Origin: JAPOUP01 sp965203605
Lineage (GTDB): Bacteria; Pseudomonadota; Alphaproteobacteria; Rhodobacterales; Rhodobacteraceae
Reading direction: 5' to 3'
DNA: 64,000 bases
Assembly (NCBI GenBank): GCA_965203605.1
Contig: OZ241902.1
Coordinates: forward strand, 1,612,001-1,676,000
Each line of letters opens with the position of its first letter. Positions within the stretch are counted from its first letter, which is position 1. The notes beneath the pieces were generated by a model. That model did no database searches, was not told where the DNA came from, and saw only the letters and a list, made by a program, of their open reading frames with translations. The translations under genes and the position numbers were made by a program. Positions 24,092 to 32,973 of the stretch are shown piece after piece.

Positions 24092-25801
24092 TCAAAACAT
24101 GAAGTAGCGCTGCGCCATCGGCAGAGTTTCGGCAGGTTGGCATGTTAGCAGGTCACCGTCCGCACGGACCTCATAGGTCTCGGGATCCACCTCCATTTCC
24201 GGGGTAGCGTCGTTCAGAACCATATCCTTTTTGCTGACCCCACGCGTATTGGCGATGGCAAGCGTCGCCTTGGCAAGACCGAGCCTGGCATCAATGTCAG
24301 CATCCTTCGCCGCAGCACTGACAAAGGTCACGGCCGAGACCTCGACGTTTCTGCCAAAGGCACCGAACATGGGACGCGAATAGACAGGCTGCGGCGTTGG
24401 GATCGATGCATTGGGATCACCCATCTGTGCCACGGCTATGCTTCCGCCAACAATCACCATCTCAGGCTTCACGCCAAAGAAGGCGGGATTCCACAAGACC
24501 AAATCGGCGCGCTTCCCTTCCTCGATCGATCCGATTTCATGTGAGATCCCATGTGCTATGGCAGGATTGATGGTGTATTTTGCGATGTATCGGCGCACCC
24601 GGTAATTGTCGTTGTCACCTGCCTCTTCCTTAAGACGCCCCCTCTGTTTCTTCATCTTGTCCGCAGTCTGCCATGTCCGTATCAGGACCTCCCCTACCCG
24701 GCCCATTGCCTGACTGTCGGAAGCGATGATCGAAAACGCGCCCATGTCTTGAAGAATGTCCTCGGCCGCGATGGTCTCGCGTCTGATGCGACTCTCTGCG
24801 AATGCCACATCTTCGGGAATCGATCTGTCAAGGTGATGGCAGACCATGAGCATATCCAGATGCTCCTCCACCGTATTGACCGTAAACGGCCGCGTCGGAT
24901 TCGTTGACGCCGGCAACACATGATTCTCGCCGCAGATCCTGATGATGTCCGGGGCGTGTCCACCCCCTGCACCTTCGGTATGAAAGGCATGGATCGTTCG
25001 GCGTTTTATCGCGGCCAAGGTGTTCTCGACGAAGCCGCTCTCGTTGAGCGTATCGGTGTGAATCATCACCTGGACATCCATCGCCTCCGCAACCGACAGA
25101 CAGCAGTCAATGGCTCCCGGCGTTGTCCCCCAGTCCTCGTGCAGCTTCAGGGCACAGGCCCCCCCGATGACCTGCTCTTCGAGAACAGCCGGAAGCGAAG
25201 CATTGCCTTTGCCCACAAATCCAAGGTTCATGGGGAATGCATCGGACGCCTGCAGCATCCGACCGACATGCCAGGGCCCAGGTGTACAGGTGGTGGCCAG
25301 AGTACCATGCGCTGGCCCGGTACCGCCACCGAGCATGGTTGTCAGGCCCGAATGCAGTGCATCCTCGATTTGTTGCGGACAGATGAAGTGCACATGGCTG
25401 TCACAACCTCCGGCCGTCAGGATTCTGCCTTCACCGGCAATCGCCTCCGTTCCCGCTCCTATGATGATATCGACACCGGGTTGCGTATCGGGATTACCTG
25501 CCTTGCCGATTTTGGCAATCCGTCCGTCCCGCAATCCAACGTCGGCCTTGTAGATATCAGTGTGATCAACAATCAGGGCATTGGTGATGATGGTATCCAC
25601 CGCTCCTTCTGCCCGCGTGGCCTGCGACTGTCCCATCCCATCGCGGATGACTTTCCCACCACCAAACTTCACTTCCTCACCGTAGATTGTAAGATCGCGT
25701 TCGACTTCGATGAAGAGATCGGTGTCGGCAAGTCGAATCCGGTCGCCGGTTGTAGGACCGAACATTGCCGCATAATCTGAACGCATTACGCTCGCTGGCA
25801 T
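24092..25801 (-). CDS. ureC: urease alpha subunit UreC (catalytic)
   Basis: The catalytic subunit of urease, hydrolysing urea to ammonia and carbamate at a dinickel centre. It is 569 residues, the normal length. Key motifs: GGCDSHVHFICP (nickel-binding His pair), CALKLHEDWG with the Lys that is carbamylated to bridge the nickels, AFHTEGAGGGHAPD (His ligands) and MVCHHLDRSIPEDVAFAESR with the flap Cys and the catalytic His. The ATG at 25801 follows a GGAGG ribosome-binding site and gives the N-terminus MPASVMRSDYAAMFGPT. All catalytic residues I can identify are present. Confidence 0.98.
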   Translation of the reverse strand: MPASVMRSDYAAMFGPTTGDRIRLADTDLFIEVERDLTIYGEEVKFGGGKVIRDGMGQSQATRAEGAVDTIITNALIVDHTDIYKADVGLRDGRIAKIGKAGNPDTQPGVDIIIGAGTEAIAGEGRILTAGGCDSHVHFICPQQIEDALHSGLTTMLGGGTGPAHGTLATTCTPGPWHVGRMLQASDAFPMNLGFVGKGNASLPAVLEEQVIGGACALKLHEDWGTTPGAIDCCLSVAEAMDVQVMIHTDTLNESGFVENTLAAIKRRTIHAFHTEGAGGGHAPDIIRICGENHVLPASTNPTRPFTVNTVEEHLDMLMVCHHLDRSIPEDVAFAESRIRRETIAAEDILQDMGAFSIIASDSQAMGRVGEVLIRTWQTADKMKKQRGRLKEEAGDNDNYRVRRYIAKYTINPAIAHGISHEIGSIEEGKRADLVLWNPAFFGVKPEMVIVGGSIAVAQMGDPNASIPTPQPVYSRPMFGAFGRNVEVSAVTFVSAAAKDADIDARLGLAKATLAIANTRGVSKKDMVLNDATPEMEVDPETYEVRADGDLLTCQPAETLPMAQRYFMF

Positions 25802-25902
25802 AGGGTTTCCTCCATTTCGCAATCAGGAGCAGAGAGGCGAGTCGTGGCAAATGCTCTCCCGCGACATTCCCATCCCAACCGACGGTAGCGGCCATAAGCG
25901 CA

Positions 25903-26211
25903 TCATAACGCTCCCATGACGCGCTGGTTAAACCCAAAAACCCTGCGTGCGCCACCAATGGGGATGAGATGCACCTCCCGGCGCTGTCCTGGCTCAAAAC
26001 GCACCGCTGTTCCCGCGGCAATATCGAGTCGCATGCCCCGCGCTGCGGCACGGTCAAATTCCAATGCGCCGTTCGCCTCGCCAAAGTGATAGTGCGAGCC
26101 CACCTGAATTGGCCGGTCACCGGTGTTGGCGACCATCAGCGTGATTGCCTCGCGTTCGGCATTCAGTGTGATGTCGCCCGACCTGACGATGATTTCACCC
26201 GGGATCAATTG
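25903..26211 (-). CDS. ureB: urease beta subunit UreB
   Basis: A structural subunit of urease. I start at the TTG at 26211 because that gives the canonical N-terminus (M)IPGEIIVRSGDITLNA and a 102-residue protein, the usual size; an AAAGG sequence lies just upstream. The longer open frame to 26247 begins with residues not seen in UreB. Family motifs are NTGDRPIQVGSHYHFGEAN and GQRREVHLIPIGG, and the end FNQRVMGAL is typical. It lies 101 bp upstream of ureC and 163 bp after ureA. Confidence 0.94.
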   Translation of the reverse strand, partial: QLIPGEIIVRSGDITLNAEREAITLMVANTGDRPIQVGSHYHFGEANGALEFDRAAARGMRLDIAAGTAVRFEPGQRREVHLIPIGGARRVFGFNQRVMGAL

Positions 26212-26374
26212 CGCACCTTTGGGTTTGAGTGGATTGCAAGGGCACAACGAGAGGCAATGAAGGGACCGTCAGTCAGATCTTCTGCGAGATGCCGACGGCG
26301 CAGCTGTGGCCCATCTGCGCTGAAAGGCGGTGCCAGGAACGGAATTGGTGGATAACAACACATAGCCTACGCCA

Positions 26375-26677
26375 TCAGCGGATCGGATTGTGAACGGTGA
26401 CGAGTTTTGTGCCGTCCGGAAAAGTCGCCTCTACCTGAACGTCGTGGATCATCTCGGCAACGCCTTCCATACACTGATCCCGGGTGATGATTTCGGCTCC
26501 CACCTGCATCATGTCGGCAACCGAACGGCCATCGCGCGCGCCTTCGACCACAGCATCGCTGATCAGGGCAATCGCCTCGGGGTGATTGATCTTCACACCG
26601 CGCGCCAACCTCCTGCGGGCGACTTCGGCGGCCATGGCTATAAGAAGTTTGTCCTTCTCGCGCGGGGTCAGGTTCAT
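26375..26677 (-). CDS. ureA: urease gamma subunit UreA
   Basis: The small urease structural subunit, 100 residues, exactly the usual length. Motifs include the N-terminal MNLTPREKDKLLIAMAAEVA, GVKINHPEAIALISDAVVEGARDG and the C-terminal FPDGTKLVTVHNPI. The ATG at 26677 immediately follows the ureD stop codon. The frame is open ten codons further upstream, but that lies within ureD. Confidence 0.97.
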   Translation of the reverse strand: MNLTPREKDKLLIAMAAEVARRRLARGVKINHPEAIALISDAVVEGARDGRSVADMMQVGAEIITRDQCMEGVAEMIHDVQVEATFPDGTKLVTVHNPIR

Positions 26678-26678
26678 C

Positions 26679-27509
26679 TCAGATATTCCAGCATCGGGGT
26701 AGACCATCGTGGCTCAGGTGGTTCAGTATGGGGACCAAGCTTGAACGCATATCATTGCTGTCACGGGCAAGCAGTCGCATGATCAGTACGTCACTATGGA
26801 GCATGCTAGCTCCCGCGTGCCGGGGCAGCATCTGGCGTAGAACTTCGCATTGCATCTCGGCATCGGGAGCGACATAGACCAGGGAGGCCATGGCCCGCGC
26901 CCCATCGGCCACACCCGGACGATCCAGCTGAGCCTGTGCGTCGCCTGACAGATGGACAAGATCCAGATAGATGGGAAAACCCGCACGACGGATTTCAATG
27001 CGGTCCTTGAAGTCGACAGAGTTCAGAACCTCTCCCATTTCAATGCGGCCGAAGACCAACGGTTCCGAGAGCAGCAGGGTGGCCGTTTCCTGCAGATCGA
27101 CCGTTATCGATCGCTCCATTGAACAGCCGTTGAAGAGAATCGTTTCCTGAGGCAGCCAAAGCAGACGTGCGCCGTCCGCAACCTCCAACCGCGTCTCGAC
27201 CGATCCCTTCTCGCCACGCCGGGCACGATAGATCCTTTCAGCCGCCTGAGTTGCAATTGTCAGCGTGGTCTCCGCTTCAGCGCAAGCGTTGAGCAACAGG
27301 TGGTCACCACCGGCAACGCCCCCGGCACAGTTCAGAACGACGGCCTGCAATTCCGTGCCGATGTATCGCGGGAAAAGGCACTTCAGAGATCCTGAATGTC
27401 GCAGCTTCCGCAAAGTGGTTCCACGGTCTCCCGCTCTGACAACAAGCGAGACCTCACCCTCCATGCGCGGCAGGCCCGGAATCGCGACCTGCAGTTGGTT
27501 TGGTAACAC
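26679..27509 (-). CDS. ureD: urease accessory protein UreD
   Basis: A urease assembly scaffold that binds apourease with UreF and UreG. About 276 residues; recognisable segments are LKCLFPRYIGTELQAVVLNCAGGVAGGD (shortened in family logos to LNxxGGxxxGD), TQAAERIYRA and LLWLPQETILFNG. The start is uncertain: GTG at 27509 follows a GGGAGGA sequence by 12 bases, while TTG at 27530 would overlap that site. It is the first gene of the urease operon, which is ordered D-A-B-C-E-F-G as in many alphaproteobacteria. Confidence 0.93.
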   Translation of the reverse strand: MLPNQLQVAIPGLPRMEGEVSLVVRAGDRGTTLRKLRHSGSLKCLFPRYIGTELQAVVLNCAGGVAGGDHLLLNACAEAETTLTIATQAAERIYRARRGEKGSVETRLEVADGARLLWLPQETILFNGCSMERSITVDLQETATLLLSEPLVFGRIEMGEVLNSVDFKDRIEIRRAGFPIYLDLVHLSGDAQAQLDRPGVADGARAMASLVYVAPDAEMQCEVLRQMLPRHAGASMLHSDVLIMRLLARDSNDMRSSLVPILNHLSHDGLPRCWNI

Positions 27510-28230
27510 TTGGATCGTTTGTCCTCCCAAGGCATCAACTCAATTCCCTTTCTGATGCGACAACTGTCCATGTCTCCACAAAATTGGAATTCGTGAGATT
27601 GCCAAGCCGCCCAGTGCCCCAAATTTGCGCGATTTTCGCACTTTCAGATGAATAATTGGGCAAGAAGCGGCTTATCCCGGCGACTGGGTCACTCCAGCAA
27701 ACTGCGGTTGCTCAGATGCGTCCTGGTCGGGGAATCCGGCAGGAAGAGACGTCCAGATGTCGGGCGCTCTGCTGGGGACTGACCCGTCTTGGGCGGTTTC
27801 GAACCGTGTGGACTGCGGAACGGTTTCCGGACGGCGGGCGCAGGCATCGACATCCAGAACAGGTTCATTAGCCAATTGCACGGTACCGAAACGTCTTGTT
27901 CCCGTCGATCCGGCAATTGGAATTGACGGCCATCATTTTGCTGATCGTGGCATCAAACAGAGGCGTGGCCGTCCTTCCCGACCGGTTTCCGTGGAAGGTA
28001 AAGCTCGATTCCGATTGTATGATTCTGCCGTTGACCGAGAACGGCATCACGCGGCGGCCTATGCGGCGACGCGTGACAGCGGCACGAAGCGGCCGTTCAA
28101 GGCGAGCCTGACACGGGCAGAACCGCTAAGGATTCGGCGCATGCCAGCCTGACGTTGGCGCGTCCGCGCCTGCGACGCCTGAACTGAAAGGCCCATACAA
28201 AAGTCCAGCATGCTGTGCACGGCACTCGCA
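27510..28230. other. 0.72 kb between ureD and the dehydrogenase gene, mostly non-coding
   Basis: Holds the urease promoter region next to ureD. Its middle and right parts carry a broken LysR-type regulator C-terminus on the plus strand (27850-28135). Nothing else is recognisable. Confidence 0.5.
27850..28135 (+). pseudogene. remnant of a LysR-family regulator, ligand-binding domain end
   Basis: In one plus-strand frame the sequence reads SIRQLELTAIILLIVAS, NRGVAVLPDRFPW, DSDCMILPLTENGITRR, which matches by eye the C-terminal part of MetR-like LysR regulators (the RGVAVLPDW and LTE.G..RRLYAA regions). A frame change near 28055 continues as AAYAATRDSGTKRPFKASLTRA. A piece in a third frame upstream (IDIQNRF) would fit the preceding strand. 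There is no helix-turn-helix part left. At least two frame changes make it a relic. Confidence 0.5.
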
Positions 28231-29040
28231 CTACTGCATGATCATGCCGCCGTCGATCATGATGAGTTGGCCAGTCATATAGTCGCTGTCGTCTGAGCAC
28301 AGGAACGCGGCCGTGCCTTTCACGTCGTCCGGCGTCGAAAGCTTCTTCATCAGGATCATGGTGTTGGCGAGATGATCCATCGACTGGCCTTCTTTCTCGA
28401 ACATGCCGATCTCAACCAAATCCTTGTCAAGCTGCTCCCAGAGTTCGGTCTTCACCACGCCTGGGCCATAGCCGTTGACGGTGATCCTGTGCTCCCAAAG
28501 TGCCTTGGCGCCGCCGATGATCATGGCCAGAACGGCGTATTTCGAACAGCAGTAGGGAATGACATCCAGAAACGCCGTGCGCGAAACGATCGAGCCAACC
28601 GGAATGATCTTGTACGGATGATCTTCCATCGGTCCTTGAGCGATCATCTGCCGAGCCGCCTCCTGCATGCCAAGAAGAACACCTTTGGCGTTGATGTTCA
28701 TTATCATGTCCCAATTGTCCTCGTCGATGTCCATGAACATGCGGGGCTTGTTCACGCCGGCATTCAGAAGAGCGACATTGATCGACCCGAAGGCTTCGAC
28801 GGTGTGGGCGACCGCAGCCGCGTTGTCTTCGCGTCTGGTGACGTCCATCCTGACGGCCACCGCCTGACCATTGCCGGCGGCGTTAATGCGTCCCGCCACT
28901 GCCTCGACACCATCAAGGTTGATGTCGCCAACGCAGACATTCGCACCTTGCTGCGCAAAAAACTCCGCGTTCGCGGCCCCCATGCCTTGTGCAGCTCCCG
29001 TAATGAGAATGTTCTTTCCAGCGAGTCGTTGCGTATCCAT
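28231..29040 (-). CDS. short-chain dehydrogenase/reductase (SDR)
   Basis: A 269-residue classical SDR. It has the cofactor-binding TGAAQGMGAAN (TGxxxGxG), the NAG motif in LLNAGVN, the catalytic Ser in VGSIVSRT, the active-site YCCSK (YxxxK) and the C-terminal MTGQLIMIDGGM. The acidic residue after beta-2 (GDINLDG) suggests NAD rather than NADP. The ATG at 29040 follows GGGAGG. It is divergent from the ribose-type ABC importer, so it may oxidise a sugar or polyol brought in by that system. This role is inferred from position only. Confidence 0.88.
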   Translation of the reverse strand: MDTQRLAGKNILITGAAQGMGAANAEFFAQQGANVCVGDINLDGVEAVAGRINAAGNGQAVAVRMDVTRREDNAAAVAHTVEAFGSINVALLNAGVNKPRMFMDIDEDNWDMIMNINAKGVLLGMQEAARQMIAQGPMEDHPYKIIPVGSIVSRTAFLDVIPYCCSKYAVLAMIIGGAKALWEHRITVNGYGPGVVKTELWEQLDKDLVEIGMFEKEGQSMDHLANTMILMKKLSTPDDVKGTAAFLCSDDSDYMTGQLIMIDGGMIMQ

Positions 29041-29127
29041 CTTGCGACCTCCCAAGGATGTCTGTTCGGTAACTTGCCTAATGATATCGCGATGCAACCA
29101 TCACCCGGAGTTGGATTTTGGTCCAGT

Positions 29128-29142
29128 ACGGATCAATTCCGT
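29128..29142. promoter_or_regulatory. candidate operator between the SDR gene and the ABC importer
   Basis: A short inverted repeat ACGGATCAATTCCGT (arms ACGGA and TCCGT) near the middle of the 198-bp divergent region. It could serve the downstream helix-turn-helix/solute-binding regulator. The support is symmetry and position only. Confidence 0.3.
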
Positions 29143-29238
29143 CCACAATGGATTAAATTGCGGAATACTGAAGTCGCTTAGTTTGACAGGATTCCTCCGG
29201 TGAAAAGGACTCGTTTAAATTCCTGAACGGAGGACGTA

Positions 29239-30273
29239 ATGACATATTCTGGGAAGATGATACGCAACATGATGGTCGGCGCGATGGCCTTGGGTGCCAC
29301 AGCGACCACATCGTTTGCGCAAGACAAGCCGTCTATCATCTCGTTTAATGGCCCGGCTGGCGAGGCCTATATCGGCCGGTTCATCAAGGGCATCAAGGAT
29401 ACTGCCGAACTGAAGGGCTTTGAGATCCAGGTTTTCGAAAACCAGTTCAATCAGGCCGAGCAGGACCAGCAAGTTCAACAGGTTCTGGCTGCTGGCGTCT
29501 TGCCGGACGTCTTCATCTGGTGGCCGTCTGACGCCGTCGCAGGCCTCGGGTCTTTGCGTGCGCTTGCCAAGACAGGTGTTCCTGTACTGAAGATCAACCA
29601 GCTTCCGAACGAGCAGGACAAGCAGTACATATTTGGTTACGCCGGCCCCGATGACCGCCTGCGCGCCCGGAACGCCGGCTACATGATGCGCGAGGCCGCC
29701 GCCGCCAAGAAGGCCGCGGGCGGCGAGGGCTTCAATGTTCTGGTGTTGAGCTACCCTCACAGCTATGGAGGCTATGGCCTGTCGATCAACGCATTCAAGG
29801 AAGCGGTCGCTGGCTCCGATCTGAACATCATCGGAGACGTTGACGAAGGCTTCGGTCAGGCCAACGGCTACAAGGGTGCCGCGAAGGCGATAGCGGCACT
29901 GCGCGACGAAGGCATCCACTTTGTCTACGGGATGGACGACGCTATCCTCACCGGCGGCATCAAGGCACTGGAGGAAGCTGGTTACGTCATGGGCGACGAC
30001 GTGGTCGCCGTCGGCACCGTCTGCAATGGCGACAAGCAGTTGATTGAGGAAGGCAAGCAGTTCGGCACGACGCTCCAGTCACCGCTGCATGAAGGCCAAC
30101 TCGCAATCAAGATGGTCGAGGAGTATCTCGAAACCGGAGAACTGGAGAACTACATCAACTTCACGCCGAACCCGGCCGTAACCGCGACCAACATCGAAAC
30201 CGTTGCGCTGCGCGGATACGACGGTAAACTCTACGGCATTGACGAGCTTCGCTCGGGTGCCTGGGGCGGCTAG
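29239..30273 (+). CDS. ribose/sugar-type ABC transporter substrate-binding protein
   Basis: A periplasmic binding protein of the ribose/LacI fold (344 residues). It has a signal peptide (MTYSGKMIRNMMVG, a hydrophobic stretch, cut after SFAQ), then IISFNGPAGEAYIGRFIKGIKD, the segment QVQQVLAAGVLPDVFIWWPSD and a hinge typical of sugar type-I binding proteins. The ligand is unknown; the WWPSD and hydrophobic residues suggest a sugar or a related cyclic compound. First gene of a five-gene operon and separated from the ATPase gene by a strong hairpin. Confidence 0.88.
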   Translation: MTYSGKMIRNMMVGAMALGATATTSFAQDKPSIISFNGPAGEAYIGRFIKGIKDTAELKGFEIQVFENQFNQAEQDQQVQQVLAAGVLPDVFIWWPSDAVAGLGSLRALAKTGVPVLKINQLPNEQDKQYIFGYAGPDDRLRARNAGYMMREAAAAKKAAGGEGFNVLVLSYPHSYGGYGLSINAFKEAVAGSDLNIIGDVDEGFGQANGYKGAAKAIAALRDEGIHFVYGMDDAILTGGIKALEEAGYVMGDDVVAVGTVCNGDKQLIEEGKQFGTTLQSPLHEGQLAIKMVEEYLETGELENYINFTPNPAVTATNIETVALRGYDGKLYGIDELRSGAWGG

Positions 30274-30290
30274 ATCCACAAGACCCGCAG

Positions 30291-30315
30291 GGTGCGCCCT
30301 AGCAATGGGCGCCCC
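30291..30315 (+). promoter_or_regulatory. hairpin between binding-protein and ATPase genes
   Basis: Arms GGTGCGCCC (30291-30299) and GGGCGCCCC (30307-30315) pair at eight of nine positions around a 7-base loop, with no T run after it. Hairpins in this position usually protect the binding-protein mRNA or lower expression of the downstream membrane genes, giving excess binding protein. Confidence 0.5.
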
Positions 30316-30364
30316 TGATTTCCGCTAAGAACAGGAGTGTCCCGACTGGATGGGGATGGGGGCG

Positions 30365-31891
30365 ATGGCGGAACAGATGGTTCTTGGACTCAAGAACGTG
30401 AGCCGCGAATATGGTGCGATTCAGGCGCTGAAAGGCGCGAACTTCGAAATCGGACGTGGCGAAGTCATGGGGTTGGTTGGCGAAAACGGCGCCGGAAAGT
30501 CCACATTGGTCAAGATCATCGGCGGATTCGACACCGGTTTTACAGGCGAATATCTCTACAACGGCGAATTCCGCCACTTCAGCAACCCGACCGCCGCCGA
30601 ACATGCCGGTATCGCCATTGCGCAGCAGGAACTGAGCCTCATCCCTTCGATGAGCGTTGCCGAGAACATTTTCTTGGCGGGTGACGGCGTCCCTCATATT
30701 GCTTCGAAAGTCACTCTCGCGAAAAAGGCACGGCCATTCCTGGAAGAAGTAGGGCTTGGGCATGTAAACCCGATGCGCGCCACAAACCGGCTTTCCGTCG
30801 GCGAACAGCATCTGGTCGAGGTTGCGCGCCTGATTGCACACAACCCGCAGGTGCTGATTCTTGACGAACCAACGGCGGCACTTGGCGAGACAGATTCCAT
30901 CCGTATCCTGAACATGGTGAAGCGCTTGAAGGATCGGAAAAAGTCGGTGATTTACGTCAGCCACCGCTTGGACGAGATATTCAAGGTCTGCGACCGCATC
31001 ACCGTGCTGCGGGACGGCGAGAGCCAGCCCCCCCGTGCAGCGACGGACATGGATGTCAACTCTCTCGTTGAACTGATGCTGGGATTCGAGCTTGGAGATA
31101 TGTACCCGGTACGCAGACCGGTTTCCCGCGACGCCCCCATCCTGGAGGTCCAGGATCTCTGGCCCGACGGTATCCTCGACCCCGTTAGTTTCGACGTTTA
31201 CCCCGGAGAAATCCTTGGACTCGCGGGGCAGCTTGGGTCGGGAACCTCTGAAATCCTTGGGGCGATGGCCGGATCCACGAAGTCGCGCGGCGGGTCGTTG
31301 CGCTACAACGGAGAGGTATTTCTGCCCACGCGCCCAAGAGACGCCATTCGCCGACGCATCGCCTATTGCTCCGAGGATCGAAAGCGCGACGGGCTCTTCC
31401 TTGGTCGCCCGATCCTGGAGAACCTTTCCGCTCCGTCCCTCGAAACGATCTCGATAAACGGCTTTCTGAATGGCGCGAAAGAGCGGGCCTCGACAAAGGC
31501 GAATGCCATCAAGTTCACCATAGATCCAAGACGCTTGCCACAAGAAGCCGGGGTTCTGTCAGGCGGAAACCAGCAGAAGGTCGCACTCGGAAAGTGGCTG
31601 TCGGTCTCGCCCAAGGTGATTCTCGTAAATGAACCCACTCGGGGCGTAGACGTTGGCGCACGGGCCGAGATCTACCGGATCCTCCGCGACCTAGCTGACC
31701 AAGGTGCCGCCATCGTAGTGGCCTCGACCGACATCCAGGAAATCACCAACTTACCGGATCGGGTCCTCAGCCTCTACCGCGGGATCCAGGTCGGCGAATT
31801 GCAGTTGGACGAATTGACTTCGGCGAACATCCTGGAACAGATCACCGACCCGTTCCACGAGGCGGGAATTTCCGTGTCGGAGAGAGCATGA
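30365..31891 (+). CDS. ribose-type ABC transporter, two-domain ATPase (RbsA-like)
   Basis: The energy-coupling subunit of a sugar importer, about 508 residues in two ATPase domains. Domain 1: Walker A GENGAGKST, signature LSVGEQHLVEVARL, Walker B LILDEPTAAL. Domain 2: the degenerate Walker A region GLAGQLGSGTSEIL usual for this family, signature LSGGNQQKVALGKWL, and Walker B VILVNEPTRGVDVGA, where the normal Asp before Glu is Asn. I prefer the ATG at 30365 (MAEQMVLGLKN); ATGs at 30350 and 30356 are also possible. The stop overlaps the next gene (ATGA). Confidence 0.92.
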   Translation: MAEQMVLGLKNVSREYGAIQALKGANFEIGRGEVMGLVGENGAGKSTLVKIIGGFDTGFTGEYLYNGEFRHFSNPTAAEHAGIAIAQQELSLIPSMSVAENIFLAGDGVPHIASKVTLAKKARPFLEEVGLGHVNPMRATNRLSVGEQHLVEVARLIAHNPQVLILDEPTAALGETDSIRILNMVKRLKDRKKSVIYVSHRLDEIFKVCDRITVLRDGESQPPRAATDMDVNSLVELMLGFELGDMYPVRRPVSRDAPILEVQDLWPDGILDPVSFDVYPGEILGLAGQLGSGTSEILGAMAGSTKSRGGSLRYNGEVFLPTRPRDAIRRRIAYCSEDRKRDGLFLGRPILENLSAPSLETISINGFLNGAKERASTKANAIKFTIDPRRLPQEAGVLSGGNQQKVALGKWLSVSPKVILVNEPTRGVDVGARAEIYRILRDLADQGAAIVVASTDIQEITNLPDRVLSLYRGIQVGELQLDELTSANILEQITDPFHEAGISVSERA

Positions 31892-32964
31892 TGACCGACG
31901 CACCTGCGATTTCAGGTGACGACCTCAACTTCATCCGGCGCATTCGAAGGGACTATTCGCCATTGGTGATCGCGATGGTGGGCCTCTTCCTCTTCGTGTT
32001 TGTGGCCGGAGCGATCCTTACAGATGACTTCCTCACGTGGTTCAATGTAAAGACGATCATCCGTGACGCTGCTTTGGTCGGGATCATGGCCATCGGGCTG
32101 ACTTTCGTGACCCTCAGCGGTAACTTCTTCCTGTTGTCGATGAAGGAAATCGCGGCCCTTTCCATCATTTGTTTCGCCACGCTCATGGGGGCAGAATGGA
32201 ACCATTGGGGTCCGGCCGAGGGTGATCCGACGACCCTCGCCCTGATGGCGACATTCCTTGTTGCCATTGCGGCAACCTTGGTTGTCGCGACTGTCGCCGG
32301 TGCGCTGCAGGGTGCACTGATCGGACTTGGCGGCAATCCGATCGTTGTTACACTTGGTGCCGCAGGCCTGTTCTTCGGAATTGGATCCTGGTGGTCGGAC
32401 AACCTTGTCGTCAGCTACCGCCGCCCGCATGGGGCGGAATGGCTGGGAACCGGGTCATTCGTCGGCGACATTCCGAACATCACCATAGCCTTCATCATCA
32501 TTGCGGTCGTTGCAGAGCTGACATTGCGCTACACGACCTTTGGCCGACAGGTCTATCTGGTGGGAGCCAATCGGGCGACCGGTCGCGCTACCGGCCACGA
32601 GAACTTTGGCATGGCGGTCAAGTGCTGTATCATCGCCAGCCTTTGCGCGGCCTTCGTTGCGGTGGCGTTCTCGGGCCAGGTCTCTTCCGCTCACGTAAAC
32701 TACTTCTCGTCCGAGTTTGGCTCGTCCGGGGACATGACCATCATGGTCATCGCCATTGTCATGGTTGGCGGCAATTCGATAATGGGCGGCTATGGCTCGA
32801 CGCTACGCACGTCGCTCGGCGCGGTCTTCATTTCAAGCATCGACAACATGATGGTCTTGAACGGCTTCAATTCAGGTGCGCGGGTGCTTGCCGTGGGCCT
32901 GATGATCGTTTTCTCCATCATCGTCTTTGCCCTTGTCCGCCGCGGCAGGCGGGCCGTGGAATAG
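31888..32964 (+). CDS. ribose-type ABC transporter permease (RbsC-like), first of two
   Basis: A 358-residue polytopic permease with about nine to ten membrane spans. Family features are GIMAIGLTFVTLSGNFFLLSM near the N-terminal third, LIGLGGNPIVVTLGAAGL and VAFSGQVSSAHVNYF. The start ATG overlaps the ATPase stop. It pairs with the next permease; two different permeases in one operon imply a heterodimeric channel, whereas E. coli RbsC is a homodimer. Confidence 0.9.
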   Translation: MMTDAPAISGDDLNFIRRIRRDYSPLVIAMVGLFLFVFVAGAILTDDFLTWFNVKTIIRDAALVGIMAIGLTFVTLSGNFFLLSMKEIAALSIICFATLMGAEWNHWGPAEGDPTTLALMATFLVAIAATLVVATVAGALQGALIGLGGNPIVVTLGAAGLFFGIGSWWSDNLVVSYRRPHGAEWLGTGSFVGDIPNITIAFIIIAVVAELTLRYTTFGRQVYLVGANRATGRATGHENFGMAVKCCIIASLCAAFVAVAFSGQVSSAHVNYFSSEFGSSGDMTIMVIAIVMVGGNSIMGGYGSTLRTSLGAVFISSIDNMMVLNGFNSGARVLAVGLMIVFSIIVFALVRRGRRAVE

Positions 32965-32973
32965 GAGGATTCA

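Noticed and set aside
24920..25780. 286-codon plus-strand frame inside ureC
   Set aside because: It lies entirely opposite the catalytic urease gene, whose motifs are complete.
30299..31543. 414-codon minus-strand frame opposite the RbsA-like gene
   Set aside because: A shadow of the clearly real ATPase gene; it lacks motifs and a start site.
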